Positions 1 through 11,377 of a stretch of 64,000 bases of DNA are shown here, one piece after another. Source of the stretch: Solanum dulcamara (lineage: Eukaryota; Streptophyta; Magnoliopsida; Solanales; Solanaceae). The stretch lies in contig NC_077242.1 of assembly GCF_947179165.1 (NCBI RefSeq), positions 23,035,097 through 23,099,096 of the forward strand, written 5' to 3'. The first letter of the stretch is position 1; each line of letters starts with the position of its first letter. The notes beneath the pieces were generated by a model. That model did no database searches. It saw only the letters and a program-made list of their open reading frames with translations, and had not been told where the DNA came from. The translations under genes were made by a program, and so were the position numbers.

Positions 1-74
1 AGGTTGTGCTTGCTGCCTGAGCCTCAGTTTATGGGTGAGACAGAGGATGTAGTGGAGTCAGAGGACGTGGCCGA

Positions 75-1290
75 GTGAGGGTAGGGGCACGTTTTCTTGG
101 CCAAGCTAGAGAGCTATCGCTCGAGTCGGTGTATGAGCACAAGGATGATTATGAGAAACATATTGAGGAGAAGAGGCCAGCCCAGCCTTCTGCGATCCCC
201 AAGAGTTCTCTGATACTTCAGGAGTTATTGGTTAGACTATTGGCTAGGTTAGATGGTGCTTCAATTCCTGGTGTTCTCTAAGGTAGTTCAGGCTCTTCTA
301 TCACAGTTGGTACGAAACCACCAGTTTAGGGGCCTAATGTTCAATTTTAGACTCCGGGTTCTTCTTCTGTGCCTCTGATTATACTCTAAGATTTGCAGCT
401 CCGCCAATTTCTGCTAGTGCTATCATGTTAGTATCTAAGCAGAAGAGCTTTGAAATATTTATTTGGTTGGCACCTCCCAGATTTGATGGTATGGCCATAG
501 AAAAAGCCTATGAATTTCTGATTGAGTGTAGGATAGGTTGTTTAACTTAGGTTTTCTTGAGACACATGGAGTAGCTTACACTTCATATCAATTTATAGGG
601 GTGGCCAAGGAGCAGTGGAGATTAGTTATTGCTCGTCGGTCTAGTGATTCCCCTATGATTAGTTGGGAGTAGTTTTCAGAGGTATTTCTTAAGAGTTTTG
701 TGCCTTATAGCCTTCATGATCAGTGCAGGGATGAGTTTGATAGATTGGACCAGGGCTCCCTATCCATATCTGAGTACGAGGCTTACTTCCATGAGTTGTG
801 TCTCTATGCTATATCGAGTATTTCCATTGAGTTTGAATAGATTTGCAAGCTGGTGAAGGGATTCGTTGGTTATTTTCAAGAGGTTAAAACCTCTCTTATG
901 CTATTTGGTGGTACATTTCAAAGTGTTATTGACCACGCCATAATGATAGAGGGCATTCGATATGCTAGATGGGTCGGGGCCAAGAGGATCTATCGGTAGG
1001 GTTAGTTTGGTGGTCATTCTTCTAGGGGTAAGGAGAATTCGGGTTGTGGTACCCATGGTTATCAAGGAAGACCATTCCAGGAAGCTATTTAGGGATCAAA
1101 TATTACAGGTGGATCTAGATCGGTTTAGACTGGTTATAGTGGTTCTTCGGGCTCTGGAGGACGTATTGACACTTTTGGTTATCCTCTACGGGGTTCAAGA
1201 CCTCAAGGTTGATTTATGTGTGATGAGTTTGGGCATAAGTCCCAAGATTTCCCCAGGCATTCTCCTTCTAGTGAATGGCTTGGGACACCG
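75..1290 (+). pseudogene. gag relic with zinc knuckle (element 1)
   Basis: Gag packages the element RNA in a cytoplasmic particle. Here the retrotransposon-gag fold is recognisable in pieces. APPRFDG is encoded near 469-489, followed by a stretch with KAYEFLIE, then SWE..SEVFLKSFVP and LSISEYEAYFHEL at about 660-800. A glycine/serine-rich stretch leads to a decayed CCHC knuckle near 1213-1260, read as FMCDEFGHKSQDF. Its first Cys is a stop codon, and Phe stands where the last Cys belongs. In-frame stops occur near 548, 670 and 838. The first 400 bases probably encode the variable N-terminal region, but this is poorly supported. Confidence 0.75.
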
Positions 1291-1479
1291 GCTATTCGTT
1301 CTACTCCCACTCTAGACATTCGAGGTACTACACAGGCGCTCGAGGTGGCACCAAGAGTGACAAAAGTAGATCTAGAGGTGGCACTCGTATGGTGCGCAGG
1401 TTAGAGGTGACCATTAGCTATGCTATGCTATACCAGGTAGATCTGAGGTGGAGGCCACTAATGCAATTATTACAGGTAT

Positions 1480-1850
1480 TGTTCTGGTTTTCCAGTATCC
1501 TTCTTCAGTATTATTCAATCCAGGCTCTACCTATTCGTATATGTCAACCAATTTTCATATGGGTAGTGATATGTGTGTGAGCCTCTTACTGTTCCTATTA
1601 CTATTTCTACCCAGTAGGTGAGTCATTACTAGTGGATTAGGTATATCGGGAATGTTTGGTGATACTTTCAGTTAGAGAGACCCGTGCAGAGTTGATTTTA
1701 TTAGATATGCTTTATTTTTATGTGATATTGGGTATGGACTGGTTATCTCTTTATCATGCTCTATTAGATTATTATGCAAACACCGTGACCTTAGCTTATC
1801 CTATTTTTCCTAGCTTAGTGTGGGAGGATAGTCCGCGTTCGTATCCTAAA
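1480..1850 (+). pseudogene. retroviral-type aspartic protease relic (element 1)
   Basis: The active-site strand reads LFNPGSTYSY where family members have an Asp-Ser-Gly core, so the catalytic Asp is replaced by Asn. The later flap and second-strand motif reads VILGMDWLS..HALLD.Y near 1720-1770, a hallmark of plant gypsy proteases. The two halves lie in different frames. The enzyme would cut the Gag-Pol polyprotein; this copy cannot. Confidence 0.75.
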
Positions 1851-1955
1851 GGGGTGATATCTTATATTTATGCTTGTCGTTTGATGGATAAGTATTGTTT
1901 TTCTTATTTGGCTTATGTATATGATCTCACTAAGGATTCATATCCTTTATAGACT

Positions 1956-2745
1956 ACAAGGGTGGTGAGAGAGTTTATGGATGTGTTTCCTAAAGACTTG
2001 TCGGGTATTCCTTCTGACTATGATATTGATTTTGTGATTGATTTGAAGACGGGTACCAAGCCCATCTCTATTTATCCTTATCAGATAGCTCTGGTAGAGT
2101 TGAAGGAGCAATTAGAGGATTTATTGAAAGAGGAGTATATTCGGCCTAGTGTATCATTGTGGGGTACACCGGTTCTATTTGTAAAGAAGAAGGATAGTAC
2201 TATGAGGATATATATTGACTATCGATAGTTGAACAAAGTCACCATCAAGAATCAGTATAATCATCCTCATATTGATGATTTATTTAACCAGCTTTAGGGT
2301 GCATCGGTATTCTCTAAGATTGATTTGAGGTCGGGTTGCCTTCAGTTGTGAGTTCAGGAATCCGATATCCTAAAAAATGCATTCAGGACTCGTTATAGGC
2401 ATTATGAGTTTGTGGTTATGTCCTTTGGAGTTGACTAATGCCCTGGCTGCTTTCATGGAGTTGATGAACTGGGTATTCCATCCTTATTTGGACTTATTCT
2501 TGATTGTATTTATTAATGATATCTTGTTTTATTTCATGAATAAGGCGGATCATGTAGTAACTTGAGGACCTTCCTTCAAAGACTGAGAGAGAAGAAGTTA
2601 TATGCAAAATTCTCTAAATGTGAGTTTTGGCTCGAGTCCATGGCATTCTTGGGTTATGTGGTGACCAAGGATAGTATTATTGTCGATCCATCCAAGGTTG
2701 CAGCAGTTCAATTATCCAGATTCAGAGTTTTATTGGGTTGGTAGG
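1956..2745 (+). pseudogene. reverse transcriptase relic (element 1)
   Basis: The stretch from 1962 encodes FMDVFPKDLSGIP, then LKEQLEDLLKEEYIRPS and WGTPVLFVKKKD, which are the N-terminal landmarks of gypsy reverse transcriptase. It continues through IDYR (then a stop at 2226-2228), a finger/palm section and a frameshift near 2430. The catalytic box is FINDIL at about 2508-2526, so the first Asp of the usual FIDDIL is now Asn. The thumb reads [23 protein letters not shown] and [10 protein letters not shown]. Several stops and at least two frameshifts inactivate it. Confidence 0.85.
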
Positions 2746-3225
2746 CTAGGCTAACTCAAAGGACTATGGTATTTCAGTGGACTGATGAGTGTGAGGCAAG
2801 CTTTCAAAAGTTCAAGGTGTTATTGACTTCAACACCTATTCTAGCCTTACCTAAAGACGGTATGGCCTTTATTGTCTTTTGTGATGCTTAGGTAGACGGC
2901 TTGGGTGGTGTATTGATGCAAAGGATAGAGTTATAGCTTATGCTTTTTGATAGTTGTAGGTACATGAAAAGAACTATCCTACCCACAACCTAGAGTTGGC
3001 GGCGGTGGTATTTGTTTTGAAGTTGTCGAGGAACTATCTCTATGGTGTGCATTGTGAGGTCTTTACTGACCATCATTGCCATAAGTACATCTTTTCTTAG
3101 CCAAATATAAACATGAGGCAACATAGGTGGTTGGAGTTATTGAAAGACTATGACATCACTATATCATACGAGCAAAGCTAATATGGTAGCGGATGCCCTG
3201 AGTCGCAAAGCATCTAATATGGGTA
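2746..3225 (+). pseudogene. RNase H relic (element 1)
   Basis: RNase H degrades the RNA strand during reverse transcription. Readable blocks are SFQKFKVLLTSTPIL, then FCDA (catalytic Asp position) near 2878-2889. Next come [14 protein letters not shown], a TDHH block near 3066 and LRQHRWLELLKDYD-like sequence. The C-terminal MVADALSRK is at about 3183-3210. Stops and small frameshifts separate the blocks. Confidence 0.8.
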
Positions 3226-3399
3226 GTTTGGCCTTCTTCAAGGTGGATGAGAGGCCTTTGGCTTTGGAGGTTCAGTTATTGGCTAGGAAGTTGGTCCAAC
3301 TTGATCATTCTACATATCATAGCATTTTGGCCTTTGTGGAGGGTAGATCTACTTTAATGGACCAGATTCGTACATACTCCAGTTTGAGGATGACAATTT

Positions 3400-3736
3400 G
3401 AGGGCCATTTGAGATAAAGTGTTGAGAGGTGAAGCTAAATTAACCTCTCTTGATCTAGAGAGTATTTTAAGGGTTAATGGTCACATTTATGTACCCAAGG
3501 TGGGTGCTTGGGTATATATGATATTGGAGGAGGCTCATTGTTCCAAGTATTCTATTCACCTAGAGAGGCAAAGATGTTTTATGATGAAACAACACTATTG
3601 GTGGTATGACATGAAGAAGGATATTATTGATTTTGTGGCTAAGTGTCTAAATTGCCAACAAGTAAAGTATGAGCATCAAAAACCAAGTAGTCTTATGCAA
3701 AGGATGCCCATTCTTAAGTGGAAGTAGGAGCGTATT
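3400..3736 (+). pseudogene. integrase zinc-binding domain relic (element 1)
   Basis: The HHCC domain is visible: HCSKYSIH, then the WWYDMKKDI block, then CLNCQQVKYEHQKP near 3643-3690. The reading frame is open from 3419 to the stop at 3725-3727. The domain is cut off from the catalytic core by the LTR insertion at 3737. The bases gtatt at 3732-3736 are the left copy of the target duplication. Confidence 0.85.
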
Positions 3737-6063
3737 TGTAACATCCCCTAAAAACGTTGTATACGATGTTTCAATTTTTGCCTAAACATGATACAGCCTC
3801 TGTATTTTAGTCATAACTTTTCATAGGAATATCCAAATTGAGTGATTCAAATTTCGGAGTAACCACAAGATCATTACCTACAACTTTTATGAAGACCATA
3901 TTTTAAGATTCGGAGGTTAAGTAGGTCAAATAAATTAATCTTTGTAAGGTAGGATGCTGTTACAGAAATGAGTGTTTATAGAAGAAAAATCATATCTCAC
4001 TGTAGGTTTATCCAAATTGGTCGATTCTTAAACTATATAAAACTAGACTTCCATATCTACAATTCTTATGAAGACACCAAATCCTAATAAGGAATTTATC
4101 TTATTCAAACGCAGCTCCCAAAAAGAGTATTCTGTCAAAGATAACTCATTTCACCTACCATAGAAAGATCTAGATACATTTGACATCACTCATGACATAA
4201 ATTGTCCTCCATTTAACATCATCCATGACATCAATATATTCCACTAAATTTTCAGATTTTTATTTATAATTATTTTATTTATTGTTAGGTCATCTTTCCC
4301 ACCTATAAATACCCACCTTATTTCCTCATTTTATTCATCAAGCTTTTTCAAGCAAATCTTCTCTCTATACACTTCTTTACATATTCTCAAATATAGTTTT
4401 AGTTCTTAGTAGTGAAGAAATACTATTCCGGTAATTCATATATTTCAGGTAGTACACAAAACGTTCCGGCAAGGAGAGAAGCTAGGACTCAAGAGTGGTC
4501 ATTAAGTCTTCTGGTACCAACTAAAGCTTCAGTTTCCAGGTATGTAAGGTTTCAATAAGAGTATTCCTTCCACTCTCATGTCTAAATTATTTTGATTATA
4601 TGATAAATTATGTTTATTTTCTTTAAGCTTTACTCTAAGTTATGTGGGTGTTTATCCATGGGTTCTTTCACCCATGTAGTCCAAAAACTCTTTCAATTAA
4701 ATCTTTTGATTTCAAGTAATATTTTCTTATGGTAATTTTTATTTTTACTTAATAGTATGAATCATGGTTAAACTAATGATTATTGGTCTATTTTGATGCA
4801 ACATAATTTTATATATATGAATTGATGGTTTACAAGTAATTCCTCTATTTATCTATTTAAAGGCTCTTGAAATTCATGGTGGGTTGTTTAAAGCATGATT
4901 TTTAATTAATGGATTTCAAAGTATTTATGAATATTTATTTACATACATATTTGCAAGTTGAAGTGATTTGAACCCACCTAGTTTTACTATGTTTTTAATA
5001 AAGTTTGACTTGAAAGTTTTGACTCCAAATAAATGTTTATGAAAGCAATATCTATGATCAAAAAGGGAGTCTTATGAATTGAAAGAATGATGAAATGATA
5101 TGAATGATGGATTCTTTATGCAATAAGGACAATTCTTGCATATTTGAATTATCAAATGTTTTAATGAGCTATTCTACCGAATATGATGTTTGAATTCTTA
5201 AGTTATATGCTATGAATATTTTGAAGTATTAAACTATTCTGTGGGATTGACTTAGCACCGAATGAGGCATTGAGGTGGGATTCGGTAAGGGAATCCTAGT
5301 AGCAACCCCTTGTCTCATTAACTATGTGCCAACATAGGAGCCCTTGTAGGCTTAGGCTAATGGATCCATAAATAGCCCTTAAAGTTAAAGTTAAAGAAAT
5401 GAATGAAGTTGACGGAGTTCTACCTGGCAAGTAGTCTCCCCGACCAACGTAGGAGGTTATGTTGGATTCCATGTAATAGCTCGCATGGTCTTAAATGTCG
5501 GTTATGGTTAGCTTCCCACAAAATGAATGTTTTAAAGGATATCCATATGATTTATTATGCATGTATTACATTATGTTCCATATTACATAAATGTTATAAT
5601 ATTTTCTCAATGTTCATGCATCCTTACATACTTAGTACATTCAAAGTACTAACGCATACTCTTTTGCCTACATGATATCACCATGTAGGGATCGGTGCTC
5701 CTCCTCGTTCTCCTCCACGTGGCTAGTTGATATTCCATTGAAGACTACTTTTAGTGAGTTCCCATGTTCCGGGAACAATACTCCTTTGTCTTTCTAGCTT
5801 ATGATATGTTAAGATATTTTATTATGGCATTTCTTCTATTATGATTGAGGGTGAGCTAGGAACTTGTCTTAGCCCCATTAAATCTAATAGTTAGAGGTAT
5901 TGTTGGACATATGTAAGTTGAAGATTTATTATTATGATTTTTGCTTGTCTATTTATCCTCATTACCTATGAAAGGCTAAAAGAATGCTAAGAGGCTTGTT
6001 TGAGGTACTTTCGGGTTCCTCATTCGCCATGTCACGTCTAGGCCCTAGGCTTGGGTCGTGACA
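3737..6063 (+). mobile_element. solo LTR, family B (2,327 bp)
   Basis: The segment begins TGTAACATCC, ends GGTCGTGACA, and is flanked by the exact 5 bp duplication gtatt (3732-3736 and 6064-6068). The integrase reading resumes directly after it. No gag-pol is inside. It is therefore a solo LTR left by recombination between two LTRs of a full insertion. The sequence around 4300-4545 closely matches 23778-24030, which defines the same LTR family. Confidence 0.93.
4304..4311 (+). promoter_or_regulatory. candidate LTR TATA box (family B)
   Basis: TATAAATA in the context ACCTATAAATACCC. The same context is preserved in the related LTR at 23780-23787. It lies about 570 bp into the LTR, a plausible U3/R border. 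Confidence 0.6.
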
Positions 6064-6535
6064 GTATTACCATGGACTTTGTGTCTGGATTACCAATGGA
6101 ATTGGGTAAGTATGACTCTATTTGGGTGATTGTGGACCGATTGACCAAATCAACCCATTTTCTTTCAGTGAAGACTAGCTACAATGCGTAACAGTTAGCT
6201 AGGATCTACCTTAGTAAGATTGATAGGTTGCATAGGGTGCTTATGTCTATTGTCTCATATAGGGGTTCAGTGTTCACCTCTCACTTTTGGTTGGCATTGC
6301 AGCGTGGTTTGGGTATGCAGCTAGACATGAGTTCAGCATTTCATCCCCAGACTGTTAGCCAGTCCGAGCAGACTATTCAAGTGTTGGAGGATATGCTTAG
6401 GAACTGTGTGATTGATTTTGATGCCCGATGGGACCAGTACTTATCCTTAGCGGAGTCTGCCTATAATAACAGTTATCCTTCTATCATTCAGATGGCACCA
6501 TTTGAGGCATTGTATGGTCGTAGGTGTTGATCGCC
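6064..6535 (+). pseudogene. integrase catalytic core relic (element 1)
   Basis: The core resumes after the solo LTR with TMDFVSGLP and [14 protein letters not shown] (first catalytic Asp). The second catalytic Asp is lost: SYRGSVFTS stands where SDRG is usual. The Glu block reads HPQTVSQSEQTIQVLEDML. The open stretch 6228-6530 continues to AYNNSYPS and APFEALYGRRC, the normal end of the gypsy core. A stop after RRC replaces the usual RSPIGW continuation. Confidence 0.87.
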
Positions 6536-7130
6536 CATTGGGTAGTTTGATTCTATTGTGGTTGATGCATCAGATACTGACTTATTCAGGGATGCTATAG
6601 AGTGGTACACTTAATTTAAAATCGCCTATTGACAACCTAGAGTCATCAGAAGAGCTATGATGACAAGAGGGTTCGTCCCTTAGAGTTCATGGTGGGTGAT
6701 TGTGTATGGCTTAAAATATCGCCCATGAAGGGTGTGATGAGATTCCGAAAGAAGGGCAAGCTTATCCCGATGTTTGTTGGCCTATTCGAGATTTTGAAGA
6801 GAATAGGTGAGGTGGCTTATGAGTTGGTCTTCCCCTAGATTGTTAGCTATCTATTCGGTGTTTCATGTCTCCATGCTTCGGAAGTGTATACTAGATGATT
6901 CCCATGTGATTTCATATGATGCAATAGAGTTGGATCCAAATTTGACTTATAAGGAGGATCCGATAGCTATCCTAGACAGGCAGATTCGTAGACTCAGGAC
7001 TAAGGAGATCCCTTCGGTGAAGGTGTAGTGGCGGCATCGGCCTGTTGATGAGGCGACTTGGGAGTTAAAGTCTGATATGCAGGCTCGGCATCCTAAGCTT
7101 TTTGAGACTCAAGCTACTTTCCTTCATCTT
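6536..7130 (+). pseudogene. integrase C-terminus and chromodomain relic (element 1)
   Basis: After the core come PMKGVMRFRKKGKL, a FEILKRIGEVAYELV-like segment and VFHVSMLRKC. Then DRQIRRLRTKEIPSVKV is followed by a stop and WRHRPVDEATWELKSDMQARHPKLFE. The last block is the chromodomain-like tail typical of plant chromoviruses, which in this clade directs insertion toward particular chromatin. A frameshift near 6810 and the stop at 7026-7028 break it. Confidence 0.82.
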
Positions 7131-7166
7131 ATATTTGAGGAAGAACATCTTTTTAGTAATGGATGT

Positions 7167-9884
7167 TGTAATGACCTTGAGGGTCATTTTTGGAAATTTT
7201 TATGAAATTATCATTTTACCTGTATTGTTAGTGCCTCGGGTGTTATTTGATCAGTTTGTGTAATTGGAATTTTTTGAGTCTTATTAGTTTGTGAATTGTG
7301 CAAATTCTTGACTTTTAAGGCTTAAGTGGTTCTAAAATTGAGTTTTGATACCAAAGAGAGTTTCAAATCTCAAAATGGAATTCTATCGGTTCCAACAGTT
7401 CCAAAATGTGGAAATTGGTCTAGGAGAATCGTAGAAATTAGATTTGGGGTTGATACGTGAATTTGAGGTCCTAAGTTGAAAAGTGTGGTTTTAAATTAGT
7501 TGGTTTGACCTTGGTCAATATTTTGAGATTCGAGCATTGGATGAGAATTCTGTCAGTTCCATTACATTCGGAACGTCGATTTTGGTCTAGTTGAACATTG
7601 ACTTAGAGCTCCAGGACCTTAATCATCGTTTTGAGTTTTTAGGCCAAAAAGTGAGTTTTAGGCCAATAAGGGGCCCGAGAGGGTATTTTGGTCAAAATAA
7701 TTTTATTTTTGGAAATCTAACGATTCCTTTGTGTCCAACATATCGATTCCAGAGTAGTATCATATTTAGTTTATTTTTATCAGACCCCGAATAATTTTTT
7801 AGGGTCCAACCGAGAGCATTTTTAGACTTGGCAAAACTACAGATGCTGGTTTCTGGTGCAGCCTAAGTTGCTCTTCGAGATCGCGACCTAAGGTCACATG
7901 ATCATGAATTGTGGATTATTTTTTCCTTGCGATCGCGAGGGATGGCACGTGATTGTGATGGGTGATTGTTCAGTGCTTCTCGATCGAGACAGTTAGTGGC
8001 TCATGATCGCGATGCACAATTTGTACATAAATAGTGTTAAGTCATAAAAATAGTCCCTTTCAAAAAAACCGCCATTTGTTGTCTATTTGGAGCTTGGAGA
8101 GGGTGATTTTGAGTAGTTTTCTTGAGGAATATCGTGTGGGTAAGTCCCTTTTTCAATTCTACATTATTTATCTATGAATTCCTCTTCCTAAATCATTGGA
8201 AAGTCTAGTTTTCAAATAAGAATTTTTGGGGATTTTTCTCTTGAATTTCAATTCGATTTTCATTGATTTCTACCTTGTTTCTTGGCCTACTTTTATGGGG
8301 TTTTCACCCACAAAATTCCCTAAATGAATAGAATGTGTTTATAAAAGAAATATCTAGATTCGAACCTTTGCGAAATGATCAACTTTTGGATTATTTTACC
8401 CTAAATTCTAAAACCTATCAACATGGGTGTCATTGGACTCCTTATGACGCATATGTTTTATTCTTCATAGTGGGTTGTCATTTCGGACATTGAATTTGAG
8501 AGTTGATCATCTGGTGGAGGTGTTCGAGTGCGGTCTTAGCTATTAAGGTAGGGTTTTCTATCCTTCTTGGGGCTGAGTTGGGGTGATTAGTTAAATTCTA
8601 TGTCGTAGACTTTGGGATGGGGTCATAGAGTAGTTTGGGACTATTCATTTCATTAGAGATGCTCGTGTGGGGGATTATTTATATTGAGATACCCGTGTGG
8701 GGGCTTATATGTGTTGTGTAGCCCATGTGAGGGCCTTATTTGATATCTTATATGTGTTGGTACTGTGTAATCCATGACTTAACTGAGTTAGAGACACGAA
8801 AAAGTTATTTGACTTGAAATGCCCACATGAGGGGTTGAGTTGGGGGTTTTGAGCGTACCTGAGTACTAAAATATTGTAGGAATAGGGTAAACACATAATT
8901 TGAGGCATTTCTTTCCCATTATAGTCTATTGAGGGTGAATATCACATTTTTGTTAAGTTTTGAGAACTTTGAACCTTGTATTACATGTTGAGTTGTATAT
9001 TGCCTCCATGCTTTATATGATATGAATGCATTCATCCTCATTCCTATTGTCATTGATCATTGGGACGTTGAAAGCTGTGGAAAATTCTTTTTGAGAAAGA
9101 TAATATGTCACCTTTCATATATACTTGAACACGAGTAGGTGGCAAGTGGAAGATTGAGATTGTGATGAGGTGTATGGTCGCGAGATCTCCATGGGTCTTG
9201 CTTGATAGCACAGCTCGGCAGGTGTATACGATATGTTGTGCGACAGCCTTGATCCCACTATACCATCATACATCATCATGTTGCATTTCATTGCGTTTAT
9301 ACTTGTGACACTTGACCTATTTGTTTAACTGAGATATTAAACTATACTTATGTGTTTACTTTAATCGCGCCATTCTATATAAATTGGCGGTAGCATAGCC
9401 TGAGTGGGACTTTTCTGCGTGCAGGTGGAAGCGTTCCGTAGTTTATTTTATAATTTTGATTAATTCCTTATAATTAGTTGGTTAAACCTACTAAGTACAT
9501 GTGGATTGTACTCACCCATATTTCTGTGTCCCTTTTGATGCAATTCTAGCCAATGTATCCAGCGCGGTAGTTGATTTTTAGCGGATACATCATCATCAGA
9601 TTAGTGGTGAGATCTTGGGATCTGGATTGCCACTAGTCCATCTTTCATTTACATGCTTTACTATATTTGGAGACTTATACTATGTATTCAGACTCAGATT
9701 TGTATTAGATGCTCTTAAACTTGTGATATCAGATTTTGGGATAATTTCGTTGTTGTCCTTTTATTGCATTTATTTGTGGCCTGACTTTTCTTTGGGATTC
9801 TCATATGGTTTTCCTTTTAGGCTTGCACATCAGGATGGAGTTTGGAATGAATTCCATCATGACCATGGTTTTTGGGTCTTGACC
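7167..9884 (+). repeat. 3' LTR of element 1 (2.7 kb)
   Basis: Starts TGTAATGACCTTGAGGGTC just after the chromodomain and ends near GGGTCTTGACC at 9884, where a canonical end would be CA. The start motif is shared with the family-C and family-E LTRs elsewhere in the window. A CG-rich stretch with GATCGCGA-type palindromes lies at about 7875-8020, just upstream of an ACATAAATAG sequence that could act as a TATA box. ORFs inside, such as 9615-9896, are not genes. The 3' boundary is approximate. Confidence 0.8.
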
Positions 9885-10050
9885 TTTACGTGCTAATTTT
9901 TAGGGGTTTGATAATTAATGATTCCTTGGATTCCCAATCAGAATAAAACTCTTTTTTCTCTCTTTATTTTTTATTTTCATTAGTAGCAGTCTATTAATGT
10001 AGTTTCAATCATATCTTTTACATTAGTTATATCAAAGGTAAAAAGTTTAT

Positions 10051-11040
10051 CTCTCCTCTTATTTCCATCAATGTTGTTTTTACTCACCTCGAAATTATTT
10101 TTATATATTTTTATTAATTCAATTCTTTCTCATTTTTATTGATTTAAGTGCTAATAGCAGTCTATTACACTTTGTTTGGATCATTGTTACCCATCGTTTC
10201 ATAATGTATCGTATTGTACTATATTGTATCTTATTGTACTATATGGTAGATACAATGTTTGGCTAGGCTGTATTGTTTGTTGCTGTTTAATAATATTTTT
10301 ATTATTTATTTTGTCTGTATCATACTAAATTGTAATTGATAAGTTTACTAATATGCCCTTAATTATTCTATATATTAAAGTAACAACACTATCATGCATA
10401 ATTTTTTTATGTCATATGAAAATAATATAAAATAAATCATCAATTATAATTATATTATCAATCACTATCATCACACTTATATTTATGATTGATTTAATTA
10501 AAAATTGATCCGCACTAATCAAGAAAATTTGGAATAAGGAGGAAATATAGAAATCAGAAAAAATATATATAAAATTGCATTAATAAAGACAATATATTGA
10601 AAGAGATAAAATAATATAGAAGAGGAAGTTACATGACCTAAAAAAAGAGAGGAAGGAGTAAACCTAACCTAGAAGGAAAAGCAAGTATGTAGAATTAGTT
10701 GCTAGGTTGGAGAATTGGTGGAATTAAATAGTATAGGGTATAGGGTAAAACTGTATTATGAAATATTAAGTAAGGACATAATTGGAAAGAGAAAATAGGT
10801 AACAAGGGGATCGCTCTAAATCGGTTGTTACATAAAATGGTGGTTTTCATTGTTTCGTAACAACGGAATTTAACAATACAATACAATACAGTTTAAGTAA
10901 CAATCAAAACAAACATTGTATCTATGATAGCGATACAGTACAATACAATAGGTAACAACCATTGTATCTCCTCTTATTACCATCAATGCAGTTTTTATCC
11001 GTTTCAATAATATTTTTTCCATATTTTTGTAAATAAAATT
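10051..11040 (+). repeat. direct-repeat pair flanking the MITE-like element
   Basis: About 75 bp at 10051-10130 (starting TCTCCTCTTATTTCCATC) recurs at 10967-11040 (TCTCCTCTTATTACCATC). Both run into GTTTTTA and an AT-rich tail. A second short pair, TAGCAGTCTATTA, occurs at about 9985 and 10153. The element between them therefore sits in locally repeated sequence. Confidence 0.65.
10168..10966. mobile_element. non-autonomous MITE-like foldback element (about 0.8 kb)
   Basis: The left part (10180-10290) and the reverse complement of the right part (10860-10960) share long imperfect blocks. These include ATTGTTACC, repeated GTATTGTACT and GATACAATGTTTG. There is no open reading frame and the centre is AT-rich. 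This suits a MITE. Exact ends, duplication and superfamily are not resolved by eye. Confidence 0.55.
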
Positions 11041-11125
11041 TTTCTCTTTACAAGTTTATCGTTAATTTTCAGAAATTATTTTTTCTCTCTCTTTACAAGT
11101 TCATCGTTAATTTCCAGAAAAAAAG
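11041..11125 (+). repeat. two-copy tandem repeat of about 45 bp
   Basis: CTCTTTACAAGTTTATCG with the following TTAATTTTCAGAAA is repeated about 47 bp later as CTCTTTACAAGTTCATCG with TTAATTTCCAGAAA. Confidence 0.7.
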
Positions 11126-11377
11126 TTGATACACCCATTGTTGAGTTGTTCAAATTTATCAAATTTTTCTGATTTTTTTAAAGGGTTAAAGAGAAATCAC
11201 ACCATGGAAACTACCCCGACTAGAAAGAGCCCTAGGCTCAACCAAATCAAATATGTTCGTGTCCACACCTAATTGAGAAGAAACAGTTATAATCAATCCT
11301 TTGTATTTGGTGTTTGCATCAAATATTACATTTTCAATCGTATAATCTACATATCTACCTGCGTCACATTACAAGTT

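Larger units (their letters stand above)
1..9884 (+). mobile_element. Ty3/gypsy chromovirus relic 1, 5' end outside window
   Basis: Remnants of gag, protease, reverse transcriptase, RNase H, integrase and chromodomain follow one another in gypsy order, ending in a 3' LTR at 7167-9884. The 5' LTR and primer-binding site lie before base 1. A foreign solo LTR splits the integrase at 3737-6063. Many stops and frameshifts show it is dead. The chromodomain-type C terminus and the long LTR suggest a Tekay/Del-like chromovirus; that lineage call is inference. Confidence 0.9.
9885..11377. other. non-coding stretch holding a MITE-like element; no gene seen
   Basis: About 1.5 kb of AT-rich sequence between the end of element 1 and an inverted LTR at 11378. 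It contains the foldback element and repeats listed separately. I see no conserved coding motif. This is one of the few candidates in the window for non-LTR, possibly ancestral sequence. Confidence 0.5.

Noticed and set aside
9615..9896. 93-codon hydrophobic ORF
   Set aside because: Lies in the end of the element 1 LTR, homologous DNA to the family-C LTR ends. No conserved protein features.
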